Notes: generated by a model not told the origin, from the letters alone. 64,000 nt of DNA from Rhizobium sp. WYCCWR10014 (GCF_001657485.1 NZ_LXFU01000029.1:186001-250000); one strand, 5' to 3'. Shown: positions 10,289 through 18,991, numbered from the stretch's first letter. A program made the numbers and translations.

Positions 10289-10343
10289 GCCGTGAACAAA
10301 AGCTGAATCAGCTTGAGTCACCGATTCGTCGCTGATTCGTTCT
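10289..10343 (+). repeat. GTGAACAAA...GATTCGT repeat, copy 3
   Basis: GCCGTGAACAAAAGC, then GAATCAGC pairing perfectly with GCTGATTC, with GATTC at 10323 and 10334 (11 bases apart), ending GATTCGTTC. It starts about 202 bases after copy 2. Confidence 0.75.
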
Positions 10344-10516
10344 CACGCTGTTCCGAATCGGAAATTCGGGCGTTCTACGGGACTCGCAAAGGTCGTAATC
10401 CCCGAGGCATTTTGAAATCTGCCCTTGCGTTTGCGGCGGCAGCTGTCCATGTGTTGTCCAGCTTCCATCGAGGAGCCGAGATTTTCCTGGGGCACCCGCC
10501 TCATTTGCATGGACTC

Positions 10517-13500
10517 ATGACTCTGACTTCGCAGCCGATGATTCTGAGTGGGCGCGGTGTGACCGCGGTGCTCGGGCCGACCAATACCGGCAAGACGCAT
10601 TATGCCATCGAGCGCATGGTCGCGCACGGGACGGGCGTGATCGGCCTGCCGCTCCGGCTGCTGGCGCGCGAGGTTTATACGCGGGTGGTCGAGAAGGTCG
10701 GCGCGCAGAATGTGGCGCTGGTCACCGGCGAGGAAAAGATTTCGCCGCCCAATGCACGTTTTTCCGTCTGCACCGTCGAAGCGATGCCGCGCGAAACCAG
10801 GGCGGCCTTTGTCGCGATCGACGAGGTGCAACTCGCCGGCGATCTTGAGCGCGGCCATATCTTCACCGACCGCATCCTGCATCTTCGCGGCCGCGAGGAA
10901 ACGCTGCTGCTCGGCGCGGCGACGATGCGGCCGATCCTGCAGCAGCTCCTGCCCGGCATCACTATCGTCGAGCGGCCGCGACTTTCGCATCTTTTTTATG
11001 CCGGGCAGAAGAAGATCACCCGGCTGCCGCAGCGCTCGGCTATTGTCGCCTTCTCCGCCGACGAGGTCTATGCCATCGCTGAGCTCATCCGCCGGCAGCG
11101 CGGCGGCGCTGCAGTGGTGCTCGGAGCGCTCAGCCCGCGCACGCGCAATGCGCAGGTGGCGCTCTATCAGGCGGGCGACGTCGAATATCTGGTGGCGACC
11201 GATGCGATCGGCATGGGCCTCAACCTCGATGTCGATCACGTCGCCTTTGCCCAGGACCGGAAGTTCGACGGTTACCAGTTCCGCAATCTCAATCCTGGCG
11301 AACTCGGCCAGGTCGCCGGGCGCGCCGGGCGGCACGTGAGGGACGGGACCTTCGGCGTCACCGGGCAAGTCGCGCCCTTCGACGACGAGCTGGTGCAGCG
11401 CATCGAGGGGCATGAATTCGACAACGTCAAGGTTTTGCAGTGGCGGACGACGGAGATGGACTTCTCCTCCATCCCGTCGCTGCGCGCCAGCCTCGAGGCG
11501 GGTCCGCGCGTGCCGGGGCTGACGCGGGCGCTGCCTGCGGTCGACCAGCAGGCGCTGGAACAGCTTGCGCGTTATCCCGAGGTCATCGATCTCGCCGACA
11601 GGCCGGCGCGCGTCGAAAAACTATGGGAGGCTTGCGCGCTTCCCGACTATCGGCGTATCACCCCAGCACAACATGCCGATCTTATCTCGACCCTCTTTTC
11701 CGATCTCGTCCGCTATGGCACGGTGAATGAGCAGTTTCTTGCGGAGCAGGTTCATCGCTCCGATCGAACAGATGGCGAAATTGACACGCTTTCGGCGCGA
11801 ATCGCGCAGATAAGGACCTGGACCTACGTTTCGAATCGGCCCGGTTGGCTTGCCGATCCGACACACTGGCAGGAAAAGACGCGGGAAATCGAAGATCGAT
11901 TGTCCGACGCGTTACATGAAAGGTTGACGAAACGCTTTGTTGATCGCAGGACATCTGTGCTCATGAAGCGCCTGAGAGAGAATGCGATGCTGGAAGCTGA
12001 AATCAGTGTGAATGGCGATGTCTTCGTTGAAGGACATCATGTAGGGCAGTTGAGCGGATTCCGTTTCACGCCGGTGGCGGGAACGGACGGACCGGATGCC
12101 AAGGCGGTTCAGGCTGCGTCGCAGAAGGCGCTCGGGCTCGAGTTCGAAGCCCGCGCGGCCCGGATGCATGCCGCCGGCAACAGCGATCTGGTGATCGGTT
12201 CGGATGGGTTGATCCGTTGGCTGGGCGACCCGGTGGCGCGGCTTTCGGGCAGCGATCACATCATGCGTCCGCGCGTGATCCTGCTGGCCGACGAACAACT
12301 GACGGGCAATGCCCGCGAACACGTTGCCGCCCGCATCGAGCGCTTCGTCAATCATCATATCAGCACGGTGCTGAAGCCGCTCGATGATCTGTCGCGCGCC
12401 GAGGACCTGCAGGGTCTCGCCAAGGGGCTTGCCTTCCAGCTCGTCGAGAATCTCGGGGTGCTGTTCCGCCGCGACGTGACCGAGGAAGTGAAGTCGCTGG
12501 ACCAGGAGGCCCGTGCCTCCATGCGCCGCTACGGCGTGCGCTTCGGCGCCTATCATATCTTTGTTCCCGCACTTCTGAAGCCGGCGCCGGCCGAACTCAT
12601 CACGCTGCTCTGGGCGCTGAAGAACGACGGTCTCGACAAGCCGGGTTACGGCGATCTCATTCCGGTGCTTGCCGCCGGCCGCACCTCCGTCGTCACCGAT
12701 CCGAGCTATGAGCGGATGTTCTACAAGCTCGCCGGCTTCCGTTTCCTCGGCAAGCGTGCCGTGCGCATCGACATCCTGGAGCGGCTTGCCGATATCATCC
12801 GTCCGCTGCTGCAATGGAAGCCCGGTCAGAACAACCGTCCGGAGGGCGCCTATGATGGCCGCCGCTTCACGACGACGACGGCGATGCTGTCTATCCTCGG
12901 TGCGACGCTCGAGGACATGGAAGAAATCCTCAAGGGTCTCGGCTATCGCGCCGATGCCGTGAAGGCGGAAGAGGCATCAGTCCATCTTGCGGCGCAGGAT
13001 GCGGCTTCAGTGCCTGCCGCCGGCGCGCAAACGCCTGCGGAAGAGACAGCCGAGAAGGCCGATCACGACGATGCCGATGGCGCCGCGGAAGAGACTGCTG
13101 CCGAGCCATCCACAACGGAGGCGGCTTCGACGGTGGCCGACGTGCCGGTGACGGAAGCGGTCGAAAGCCCCGCTCCGGCCGAAGCGATCGAGGCATCCGG
13201 TCCGGCGGAAGCCTCTGCTGCCGGGGAAATCTCCGCTCCTGTGGAAACGGTATCGGCTTCCGAGGAAACAGGACCTGTTCCCGGGGAAGCCGGCGAGCCG
13301 ACGGAACCGAAGCCGGTTCTTCTATGGCGTCTTGGCGGTCGCAACGACAATCAGCGCCAGGCGCGCGGCGGCCATGGCGAACGCCGTGGCGGCCAGGGCG
13401 AGCAGCGCGGTCAAAACCAGGAGCGCGGCGACCGCAATCGCCGGCCGGGCGGCGGTGAAGGCGGCGAGGGCAATCGCAATGGCGACGGCCGCGACAACAA

Positions 13501-13789
13501 TCGCCAGAACCGTGGCAAGGAAGGCGGCGGTCGCGATGGTGGCCGGCCGCAGCAGGCAAGAGGCGACCGCAATAACCAACCACGGGGCGACCAGCCGCGC
13601 GGTGACCGGCAGGATCGTGGCGATCGCAAGGATCGCGGCGAGCGTAACGATCGCAACGACCGCAACAACAATCGTGGTGGCTCGCAGCCGTTGCGCTTCG
13701 AGGCCAAGCCGCCGCGCAAGGAGAAGCCGATCGATCCGGATTCGCCTTTCGCCAAGCTCGCGGCTCTCAAGGAGCAGATGAAGAAGTAA
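10517..13789 (+). CDS. Suv3-like DExH RNA helicase with long disordered tail
   Basis: A superfamily 2 helicase resembling mitochondrial Suv3, which unwinds RNA for degradation. The 1090-residue protein has Walker A GPTNTGKT at 20-27, DEVQ at 102-105, and motif VI QVAGRAGRHVRDG near 260-275. A Suv3-type helical region follows. From about residue 818 it is disordered: first an Ala/Glu/Pro-rich acidic stretch, then a Gly/Arg/Asn/Asp-rich segment with many RGD, RGG and DRN repeats, ending in the compact motif DPDSPFAKLAALKEQMKK. ATG 10517 (MTLTSQPMILSGRG) was chosen because the helicase core begins there; no strong ribosome site is seen. The S4-domain gene starts 2 bases after the stop, so the pair probably act together on RNA. 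Confidence 0.88.
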   Translation: MTLTSQPMILSGRGVTAVLGPTNTGKTHYAIERMVAHGTGVIGLPLRLLAREVYTRVVEKVGAQNVALVTGEEKISPPNARFSVCTVEAMPRETRAAFVAIDEVQLAGDLERGHIFTDRILHLRGREETLLLGAATMRPILQQLLPGITIVERPRLSHLFYAGQKKITRLPQRSAIVAFSADEVYAIAELIRRQRGGAAVVLGALSPRTRNAQVALYQAGDVEYLVATDAIGMGLNLDVDHVAFAQDRKFDGYQFRNLNPGELGQVAGRAGRHVRDGTFGVTGQVAPFDDELVQRIEGHEFDNVKVLQWRTTEMDFSSIPSLRASLEAGPRVPGLTRALPAVDQQALEQLARYPEVIDLADRPARVEKLWEACALPDYRRITPAQHADLISTLFSDLVRYGTVNEQFLAEQVHRSDRTDGEIDTLSARIAQIRTWTYVSNRPGWLADPTHWQEKTREIEDRLSDALHERLTKRFVDRRTSVLMKRLRENAMLEAEISVNGDVFVEGHHVGQLSGFRFTPVAGTDGPDAKAVQAASQKALGLEFEARAARMHAAGNSDLVIGSDGLIRWLGDPVARLSGSDHIMRPRVILLADEQLTGNAREHVAARIERFVNHHISTVLKPLDDLSRAEDLQGLAKGLAFQLVENLGVLFRRDVTEEVKSLDQEARASMRRYGVRFGAYHIFVPALLKPAPAELITLLWALKNDGLDKPGYGDLIPVLAAGRTSVVTDPSYERMFYKLAGFRFLGKRAVRIDILERLADIIRPLLQWKPGQNNRPEGAYDGRRFTTTTAMLSILGATLEDMEEILKGLGYRADAVKAEEASVHLAAQDAASVPAAGAQTPAEETAEKADHDDADGAAEETAAEPSTTEAASTVADVPVTEAVESPAPAEAIEASGPAEASAAGEISAPVETVSASEETGPVPGEAGEPTEPKPVLLWRLGGRNDNQRQARGGHGERRGGQGEQRGQNQERGDRNRRPGGGEGGEGNRNGDGRDNNRQNRGKEGGGRDGGRPQQARGDRNNQPRGDQPRGDRQDRGDRKDRGERNDRNDRNNNRGGSQPLRFEAKPPRKEKPIDPDSPFAKLAALKEQMKK

Positions 13790-13791
13790 TC

Positions 13792-14196
13792 ATGAGCGGG
13801 GAGACACAGCCGACAAGCGGTTCGCGCCAGCGCATCGACAAGTGGCTGTTCTTCGCGCGCATGGCGAAGTCGCGCTCGCTGGCGCAGAGCCATATCCAAT
13901 CGGGCCATGTGCGCATCAACGGCGAGCGTTGCAACCATCCAAGCCAGATGGTCAAGCCGGGCGACCGTATCGAGCTGACGCTGGAGCGGCGGGATGTCGT
14001 TCTCGTCATGCGCCTGGCCGGCGAACGGCGGGGGCCTTACGAGGAGGCGCGCCTGCTCTACGACGACCAATCCCCACCGCCCGATGAGGCAAAACGTCTC
14101 ACCGCCTACGAGCAGGCGATCCGGGCGACCGGCACCGGCCGTCCGACCAAAAAGGAAAGACGCGCAATCGACAGGCTGATGTCGGACGAGGATTAG
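13792..14196 (+). CDS. S4-domain RNA-binding protein (Hsp15 / HslR-like)
   Basis: A 134-residue protein with an N-terminal S4 RNA-binding fold (RQRIDKWLFFARMAKSRSLA, SGHVRINGERC, PGDRIELTL) and a charged C-terminal extension ending KKERRAIDRLMSDED. Hsp15 homologues bind stalled 50S subunits carrying nascent chains. It begins 2 bases after the helicase stop and is therefore translationally coupled to it, suggesting a shared role in RNA or ribosome metabolism. Confidence 0.88.
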   Translation: MSGETQPTSGSRQRIDKWLFFARMAKSRSLAQSHIQSGHVRINGERCNHPSQMVKPGDRIELTLERRDVVLVMRLAGERRGPYEEARLLYDDQSPPPDEAKRLTAYEQAIRATGTGRPTKKERRAIDRLMSDED

Positions 14197-14390
14197 AAAA
14201 CTCTGTCTGCGGCGGCGGCTTTTGCAGATCGTTTATCCTTGAAATCCGGCGATAAAGCCGATAGGTCACTGACAACCTGCCGGAAGCGTGCTTGCCTCCC
14301 AAGCCTGCTCACGCTTTTCCTCCGGCACGGGGATAGGCGCGACGTTCCAGGTTGCCCGGCCCCATCCGCATGGAAATCCTGGAGTTCTTC

Positions 14391-14729
14391 ATGACCTATG
14401 TCGTGACCGACAATTGCATCAAGTGCAAATACACCGATTGCGTGGAAGTCTGCCCCGTCGACTGTTTCTATGAGGGCGAGAATTTCCTTGTCATCCATCC
14501 CGACGAATGCATCGATTGCGGCGTCTGCGAACCTGAATGTCCCGCCGAGGCGATCAAGCCGGATACCGAGCCGGGCCTCGACAAATGGCTGAAGATCAAT
14601 ACCGAATACGCGACGATCTGGCCGAATATCACGGTCAAGAAGGACCCGTTGCCCGAGGCCAAGGAAATGGATGGCGAGGCCGGAAAATTCGAGAAGTATT
14701 TTTCGGAGAAGCCCGGTTCCGGCGATTGA
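14391..14729 (+). CDS. fdxA: 7Fe ferredoxin FdxA
   Basis: A 112-residue low-potential ferredoxin with one [3Fe-4S] and one [4Fe-4S] cluster. Its cysteines (9, 12, 17, 21, 25, 40, 43, 46, 50) reproduce the Azotobacter ferredoxin I pattern offset by one. By that match 9, 17 and 50 ligate the 3Fe cluster, and 21, 40, 43 and 46 the 4Fe cluster. The start [17 protein letters not shown] is canonical, with GGAG 8 bases before it. The C-terminal tail of about 50 residues is typical of the group. Its redox partner is unknown. Confidence 0.95.
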   Translation: MTYVVTDNCIKCKYTDCVEVCPVDCFYEGENFLVIHPDECIDCGVCEPECPAEAIKPDTEPGLDKWLKINTEYATIWPNITVKKDPLPEAKEMDGEAGKFEKYFSEKPGSGD

Positions 14730-15122
14730 GACAGCGCCACATTTGGTCCCCGGAATAGGGCGGCCGCGGGGCGAAACGATTTTAAAAGCTGCGTGAGGCA
14801 TATGGGTGACATGTGTTGCCCGCATGACTCAAGCGAAGCAAATTATTGATTTCCTCATATTTTTATGATAGGTTTCGTCTACTGTTCCATTTGTGGCATG
14901 ACGCATGCCCAAAACCATCACGAAAGCAAAACAAATCCGTACACGGTTTCCGTGACATATCAACGCTTTGAGCGCCGGGTCCCAAGATCGTGCGCAAGAA
15001 GTCTTTGCTTTTGCCCGATGGGACCAGAGTGAAGTCACCCGACGGATACTACCGTCTCACCCGGGCCTGACTGACCCGGCTCCGGCCGCCGCCGGAAGCG
15101 TAACAGGGAGTTTTTGAATAGA
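14730..15122. other. Intergenic region between fdxA and carD
   Basis: 393 bases with no convincing gene. The middle (about 14830-14960) is AT-rich and probably holds the carD promoter. A GC-rich stretch just before the ribosome site contains CCCGGGCCTGACTGACCCGG, which could fold as a leader hairpin. Confidence 0.5.
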
Positions 15123-15695
15123 ATGACGACTCAGCAGAAAAAGCCTTCTACAGCACGTCACGGCTTCAAGACCGGTGAATCGATCGTCTACCCCGCTCAT
15201 GGCGTCGGTACCATCACCGCTATCGAAGAGCAAGAAGTTGCCGGCATGAAGCTCGAACTTTTCGTTATCGATTTCGAGAAGGACAAGATGCGTCTGAAGG
15301 TTCCGGTCGCGAAGGCGATGAGCATTGGTATGCGCAAGCTTTCGGAAACCGATTTCGTCGAGCGTGCTTTGAAGGTCGTGCAGGGCAAGGCGCGCGTCAA
15401 GCGCACCATGTGGTCCCGCCGCGCCCAGGAATATGATGCCAAGATCAATTCCGGCGACCTGATTTCCATCGCTGAGGTCGTGCGCGATCTGTATCGTGCC
15501 GAGAACCAGCCTGAACAGTCCTATTCCGAGCGCCAGCTATATGAGGCTGCGCTCGACCGCATGGCGCGCGAAATCGCCGCCGTCAACAAGATGTCGGAAA
15601 CCGAAGCCGTCCGCCTCGTCGAGACCAATCTCAACAAGGGTCCGAAGCGCGGCAAGGCGATCGAAGAAGACGATTCACAGGATGAAGCCGCATAA
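15123..15695 (+). CDS. carD: CarD-family transcription regulator (CdnL-like)
   Basis: CarD/CdnL proteins bind the RNA polymerase beta subunit and stabilise open complexes, notably at rRNA promoters. The 190-residue protein has the Tudor-like RNA-polymerase-interaction domain (GESIVYPAHGVGTITAIEE, LKVPVAKAMSIGMRKL) and a basic helical DNA-contact half (RVKRTMWSRRAQEYDAKI). ATG 15123 lies 12 bases after ACAGGGAG; a TTG at 15114 is less likely. A strong terminator follows at 15719. Confidence 0.92.
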   Translation: MTTQQKKPSTARHGFKTGESIVYPAHGVGTITAIEEQEVAGMKLELFVIDFEKDKMRLKVPVAKAMSIGMRKLSETDFVERALKVVQGKARVKRTMWSRRAQEYDAKINSGDLISIAEVVRDLYRAENQPEQSYSERQLYEAALDRMAREIAAVNKMSETEAVRLVETNLNKGPKRGKAIEEDDSQDEAA

Positions 15696-15718
15696 AAGCG
15701 ACCCCTGTATTCTATCAA

Positions 15719-15747
15719 AAAACCCGGCCTTCGTGCCGGGTTTTTTT
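15719..15747 (+). terminator. Intrinsic terminator after carD
   Basis: CCCGGC / GCCGGG stem with flanking A- and T-runs (AAAAAA before, TTTTTTT after). Confidence 0.9.
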
Positions 15748-15861
15748 ATTGGAACTTTTTCCCGACTGCCGCGTTTATCACACGTAATTGCGAACTGCTC
15801 GTCGGGCAACGGCCTCAACGGGCGAACTGCTATTCCGTCAATGTTCGATGAGGAGCGGATC

Positions 15862-15933
15862 ATGCCTTTTCTATATTGCCCATCCGGCAAAGTGAAGAAA
15901 CAGGTCCAGCCCGGCCGTCTTACCGGCACATGA
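15862..15933 (+). CDS. Possible 23-residue small protein with own terminator
   Basis: ATG 15862 is preceded by GAGGAGCGG with good spacing. It opens a short frame, MPFLYCPSGKVKKQVQPGRL plus TGT, ending at TGA 15931-15933, just 11 bases before a long terminator hairpin. The upstream side is bounded by the carD terminator, so this is an isolated short transcript. The peptide is basic with one cysteine and has no recognised family. It could instead be part of a small RNA. Confidence 0.4.
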   Translation: MPFLYCPSGKVKKQVQPGRLTGT

Positions 15934-15944
15934 TGAGAAATAGG

Positions 15945-15979
15945 GCCTCCCCCTGAAAAGTCCAGGGGCGAGGCTTTTT
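15945..15979 (+). terminator. Intrinsic terminator before rpoH2
   Basis: GCCTCCCCCTG pairs with CAGGGGCGAGGC (one bulged C) around a short loop, followed by TTTTT. It closes the short transcript between carD and rpoH2. Confidence 0.8.
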
Positions 15980-16077
15980 ATGCATTCAGAACCCCATTCA
16001 ATCCGGACAGCGATGTTCCGGAAGATGAGTTTTATTGTTCATTTCAGGGCGAGAGAGGCCTGTTTCGGGAGATCGAA

Positions 16078-16941
16078 ATGAAGAACATGTCTGCAGATCG
16101 GCGCATGATCAAAATCGCGATGGCCGCGCCTTATCTCGCCCGCCAGGAAGAGCACGATCTCGCCACCCGTTGGAAGGATCATGACGACCGCGGCGCGCGC
16201 AACCAGATCGCCATGGCCCATATGCGCCTCGTCATATCGATGGCCGGCAAGTTTCGCAATTTCGGCCTGCCGATGAGCGACCTGGTGCAGGAAGGTTATG
16301 TCGGCCTGCTCGAGGCGGCCGCGCGCTTCGAGCCGGAACGCGACGTGCGCTTTTCTACCTATGCAAGCTGGTGGATCAGGGCGTCAATCCAGGATTATAT
16401 CCTGCGCAACTGGTCGATCGTGCGCGGCGGTACGAGTTCGGCGCAAAAAGCGCTGTTCTTCAATCTGCGCCGTCTGCGCGCCAAGCTCGCCAAGGGCGAC
16501 ACCCAGCTGACGCTGCAATCCATTCACCAGGAAATCGCCGCGGCCCTCGGCGTCAGCCTCTCGGATGTGCAGACGATGGATGCCAGGCTTTCCGGCAACG
16601 ACGCCTCGCTGCAGGCGCCGTCGGTCTCCGGCGATGCCGAGAGCGCGGAGAAGATGGACTTTCTCGTCAGCGACGATCCCCTGCCGGACGAGCAGGTGTC
16701 CAACATGATCGACGGCGAGCGTCGCCGCGTCTGGCTCGCTTCGGCACTGAAACATCTCAACGAACGCGAGATGAAGATCATCAGCGCCCGGCGTCTGGCG
16801 GAAGACGGTGCTACGCTTGAAGAACTCGGTGCCGATCTCGGAATTTCCAAGGAGCGCGTACGTCAGATCGAAAGCCGGGCGATGGAGAAGCTTCGCAGCG
16901 CACTCGTCAGCGCCGATCCGCATATGGCGGCCTACGCCTGA
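16078..16941 (+). CDS. rpoH2: RNA polymerase sigma-32-type factor RpoH2
   Basis: An alternative sigma-70-family factor of 287 residues. Region 2 is clear (LVISMAGKFRNFGLPMSDLV, EGYVGLLEAAARFEP, FSTYASWWIRASIQDYIL). The RpoH box is QKALFFNLRRLRAK, and region 4 ends in an HTH (LEELGADLGISKERVRQIES). It resembles the second rhizobial RpoH paralogue (RpoH2), linked to oxidative and envelope stress and under RpoE-type control, rather than RpoH1. The start has GGGAGATCG upstream. No obvious -35/-10 for RpoE was assigned. Confidence 0.88.
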   Translation: MKNMSADRRMIKIAMAAPYLARQEEHDLATRWKDHDDRGARNQIAMAHMRLVISMAGKFRNFGLPMSDLVQEGYVGLLEAAARFEPERDVRFSTYASWWIRASIQDYILRNWSIVRGGTSSAQKALFFNLRRLRAKLAKGDTQLTLQSIHQEIAAALGVSLSDVQTMDARLSGNDASLQAPSVSGDAESAEKMDFLVSDDPLPDEQVSNMIDGERRRVWLASALKHLNEREMKIISARRLAEDGATLEELGADLGISKERVRQIESRAMEKLRSALVSADPHMAAYA

Positions 16942-16949
16942 ACCGAAAG

Positions 16950-17002
16950 CGCGTCGCGCATTAGGTCATTGTCGCAAAACCGCCGCACAGTTTTGCGCGA
17001 GA
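16950..17002. repeat. Degenerate RIME-type repeat after rpoH2
   Basis: GCGTCGCGCATTAGG, then TTGTCGCAAAACCGCCGCAC and TTTTGCGCGAGATG resemble the element at 54826-54910, in decayed form. Confidence 0.5.
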
Positions 17003-17030
17003 TGTTTTATCCCCTCCAGCAGCACAGACT

Positions 17031-17056
17031 GGCCCGGCGCAAGCCGGGCCTCTTTT
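17031..17056 (+). terminator. Intrinsic terminator after rpoH2
   Basis: GGCCCGGC / GCCGGGCC stem with loop GCAA, followed by TCTTTTATT. It overlaps the end of the convergent protease gene. Confidence 0.85.
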
Positions 17057-18599
17057 ATTCGGCGATGATCTTGACGCGATCGCCTGTTGCAACGGCTGCA
17101 CCCGTGGGAAGGGCGTTGATGAGCTTGAAGAGATCGAGCTTGCGGTCTGTGCCCATCATGCGGGCGGCGAGTGTCGAGATGTTCTCGCCCGGCCGGACGG
17201 TGACGACGCGGATGCGCAGCGGCTTCAGCGAGGCGGCCTCTGCCGGCGTCATGCGGCGGAAACTCGCGCGCAGCACATTCGCCGTTGGCTCAAGGGCGCC
17301 GCTGCCTTTCGGCACGGCGGTCAGGAAACGAAAGATCTGCGAATTGTTGCGGATCACGGTCACATCGAAATCCCAGCGGTCGGCGCTGGCGCGTGCTGTG
17401 GCTGCTTCCATGCCGTTGATGGTGATCGGCCGAATGGTCGACGGGTCGAGCCCGGTCACCCAGCCGCTGGAGATATAGTTGGTGAGGCTCTGGTTCTGAT
17501 TGTCGGCGACGCCGTCGAAGCGGACGGCGATGTCGTTCGGGCCGGTGGCCATCACCGCTTCGACCTTGTTGTCGATGTGGAAATCCGGCGGCACGTCGAA
17601 ACGGATGCCGAGACCGCCATGCAGGAAGGTCTGGCCGCGCACATAGCCTTCTTCCGGGCTGTCGCCGTAGAGCAGTCCGTCTATGCCATCGAGATAATAG
17701 TTGCGACCCTTGTCGCCGACCGACCCTTCCTGGCCGAAGGCGCGGGCGTGAGTGCGGGCAAGTTCTATGCGCTGGGCCGAATTCGGATGGCTCGACAGGA
17801 AGTCAAGGCTCTGGTCGGCTTCGGGATCAACCGACATGAAGCGACTGTAAGCGGCCATCGAATCGAGGAACCTGGCGGCGGCATAGGGGTCGTAGCCGGC
17901 TTCGCCGAGCATGCGCACGCCGATGACATCGGCCTGCAGCTCCTGCTGGCGGGAGAAGGCGGCGAGCCGCAGCTTGCCGCGGGCAAGCGCCTGCTTGCCG
18001 GCGATGTCGCTGGAGAGGACCTCGGCGACGACGCGGCTGGCGATGACCTCAGCCTCTTCGCGCTTCTGCCGCTCGATGCCGTGGTTCGCGGTCACATGGC
18101 CCATTTCGTGCGACAGCACGGCGGCGACTTCCGAGGCGTCGTTGGCAAGGGCGAGCAGGCCGCGGGTGACGTAGAGATAACCGCCCGGCAGCGCGAAGGC
18201 GTTGATCGCCGGCGAATTCAGGATGGTGATGCGGTAGGACTGGCTCGGATTTTCCGACACCGCCGTCAACGCGCCGGCGATGCGGGCGACGAGGCGCTCG
18301 GTTTTGGCGTCTTTGTATTCGCCGCCGTAGCTTGCCACGATGCGCGGATGCTCACGGGCGCCCATCGCCGCGCGCGGATCGTTCTTCTGCACCTCGTCGA
18401 CGATCTGCGGATTGGAAGAAGGCGAAACACTGGGCTGATAGGATTGGTCGATCAGCGATTGACAGCCATTCAGCGCCATTGCGAGGGCCGAAAGCAGCAT
18501 CATGCGACGCGCGAAGCGCCGCGGCGCGGAGATGGCATCACTGGAAAGCGCGGGCGATTTCCACGTCGTCAAGCTGTCCAGTCTGATTCTCCGCATCAT
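17055..18599 (-). CDS. M48-family periplasmic metalloprotease with C-terminal LysM-like domain (BepA/LoiP type)
   Basis: A 514-residue protein with a zinc protease core (SHEMGHVTANHG, HExxH) and a downstream Glu in QQELQADVIG. A long middle region of unknown fold follows, then a C-terminal LysM-like module (VTVRPGENISTLAARM, LFKLINAL, GDRVKIIAE) that may bind peptidoglycan. An internal hydrophobic stretch ending LNGCQSL looks like a lipobox, suggesting an outer-membrane-tethered lipoprotein. That would favour the start at 18503 or 18500 over the ATG pair at 18599/18596. BepA-like proteases control outer-membrane protein assembly; the role here is inferred. Confidence 0.85.
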   Translation of the reverse strand: MMRRIRLDSLTTWKSPALSSDAISAPRRFARRMMLLSALAMALNGCQSLIDQSYQPSVSPSSNPQIVDEVQKNDPRAAMGAREHPRIVASYGGEYKDAKTERLVARIAGALTAVSENPSQSYRITILNSPAINAFALPGGYLYVTRGLLALANDASEVAAVLSHEMGHVTANHGIERQKREEAEVIASRVVAEVLSSDIAGKQALARGKLRLAAFSRQQELQADVIGVRMLGEAGYDPYAAARFLDSMAAYSRFMSVDPEADQSLDFLSSHPNSAQRIELARTHARAFGQEGSVGDKGRNYYLDGIDGLLYGDSPEEGYVRGQTFLHGGLGIRFDVPPDFHIDNKVEAVMATGPNDIAVRFDGVADNQNQSLTNYISSGWVTGLDPSTIRPITINGMEAATARASADRWDFDVTVIRNNSQIFRFLTAVPKGSGALEPTANVLRASFRRMTPAEAASLKPLRIRVVTVRPGENISTLAARMMGTDRKLDLFKLINALPTGAAVATGDRVKIIAE

Positions 18600-18991
18600 G
18601 TCGCTGTTTTGCCGGTTTGCCGCAGATTCGGACCGACCGTGGCAAGGGGAACTCAACAGGTGCGCACCCCTGATCTCGCGCTGCACAATCGGCCGATACA
18701 AGTCGTTGCTGTAGCTGATTTACGCATCGGTTGCATAGCGAGACTCTGTTTAAATGTGGCGCCGTTGCATTTTAGCAAGCCTCAGGCATTAAGGCTTCCT
18801 TTCGCTCGGATGAAATTATGGCGAAAGTTCCGTCACAAAGCCGAGATTCGTCGACAGCGCGGAAAAAGAACGGCCCGATTGAAGCAACCGGCTGGATAGC
18901 GACAGTCCTGCGAGAAAATTACAACCCCTGATACAGGCATCGAGAGGGAACGCCTCACTGAGGAAGCATTCTCTTGCGGGTAACGATTCGA
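18600..18991. other. Intergenic region between protease and MFS pump genes
   Basis: About 390 bases. I see no credible gene, strong terminator or repeat. The part near 18700-18800 is AT-rich and could carry the protease promoter. Confidence 0.4.

Larger units (their letters stand above)
9710..10516. other. Gene-free region packed with GANTC sites and three repeats
   Basis: No convincing coding frame was found before the helicase start at 10517, although the helicase frame stays open back to TTG 10313. The stretch is more AT-rich than its neighbours. GATTC, GAATC, GAGTC or GACTC, all matching GANTC, start at 9807, 9914, 9925, 9983, 10121, 10132, 10236, 10245, 10270, 10305, 10315, 10323, 10334, 10355, 10381 and 10512. 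Two more follow at 10519 and 10540, inside the gene. Sixteen sites in about 800 bases is roughly five times the random rate of one per 256. Confidence 0.8.

Noticed and set aside
9880..10343. CRISPR array
   Set aside because: Only three imperfect units with ~150-base gaps of unrelated sequence and no cas genes; does not fit CRISPR geometry.
9710..10516. Chromosome or plasmid replication origin
   Set aside because: Although rich in GANTC and AT, no repABC, dnaA or hemE neighbour and no clear DnaA boxes (TTATCCACA-type) were seen.
10313..10516. N-terminal extension of the helicase from TTG 10313
   Set aside because: The extension overlaps repeat copy 3 and the GANTC cluster and shows no protein-like conservation; the helicase core starts at ATG 10517.
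14991..15071. 26-codon frame from GTG upstream of carD (ends YYRLTRA)
   Set aside because: No ribosome site precedes it and no terminator follows; more likely leader sequence of carD.
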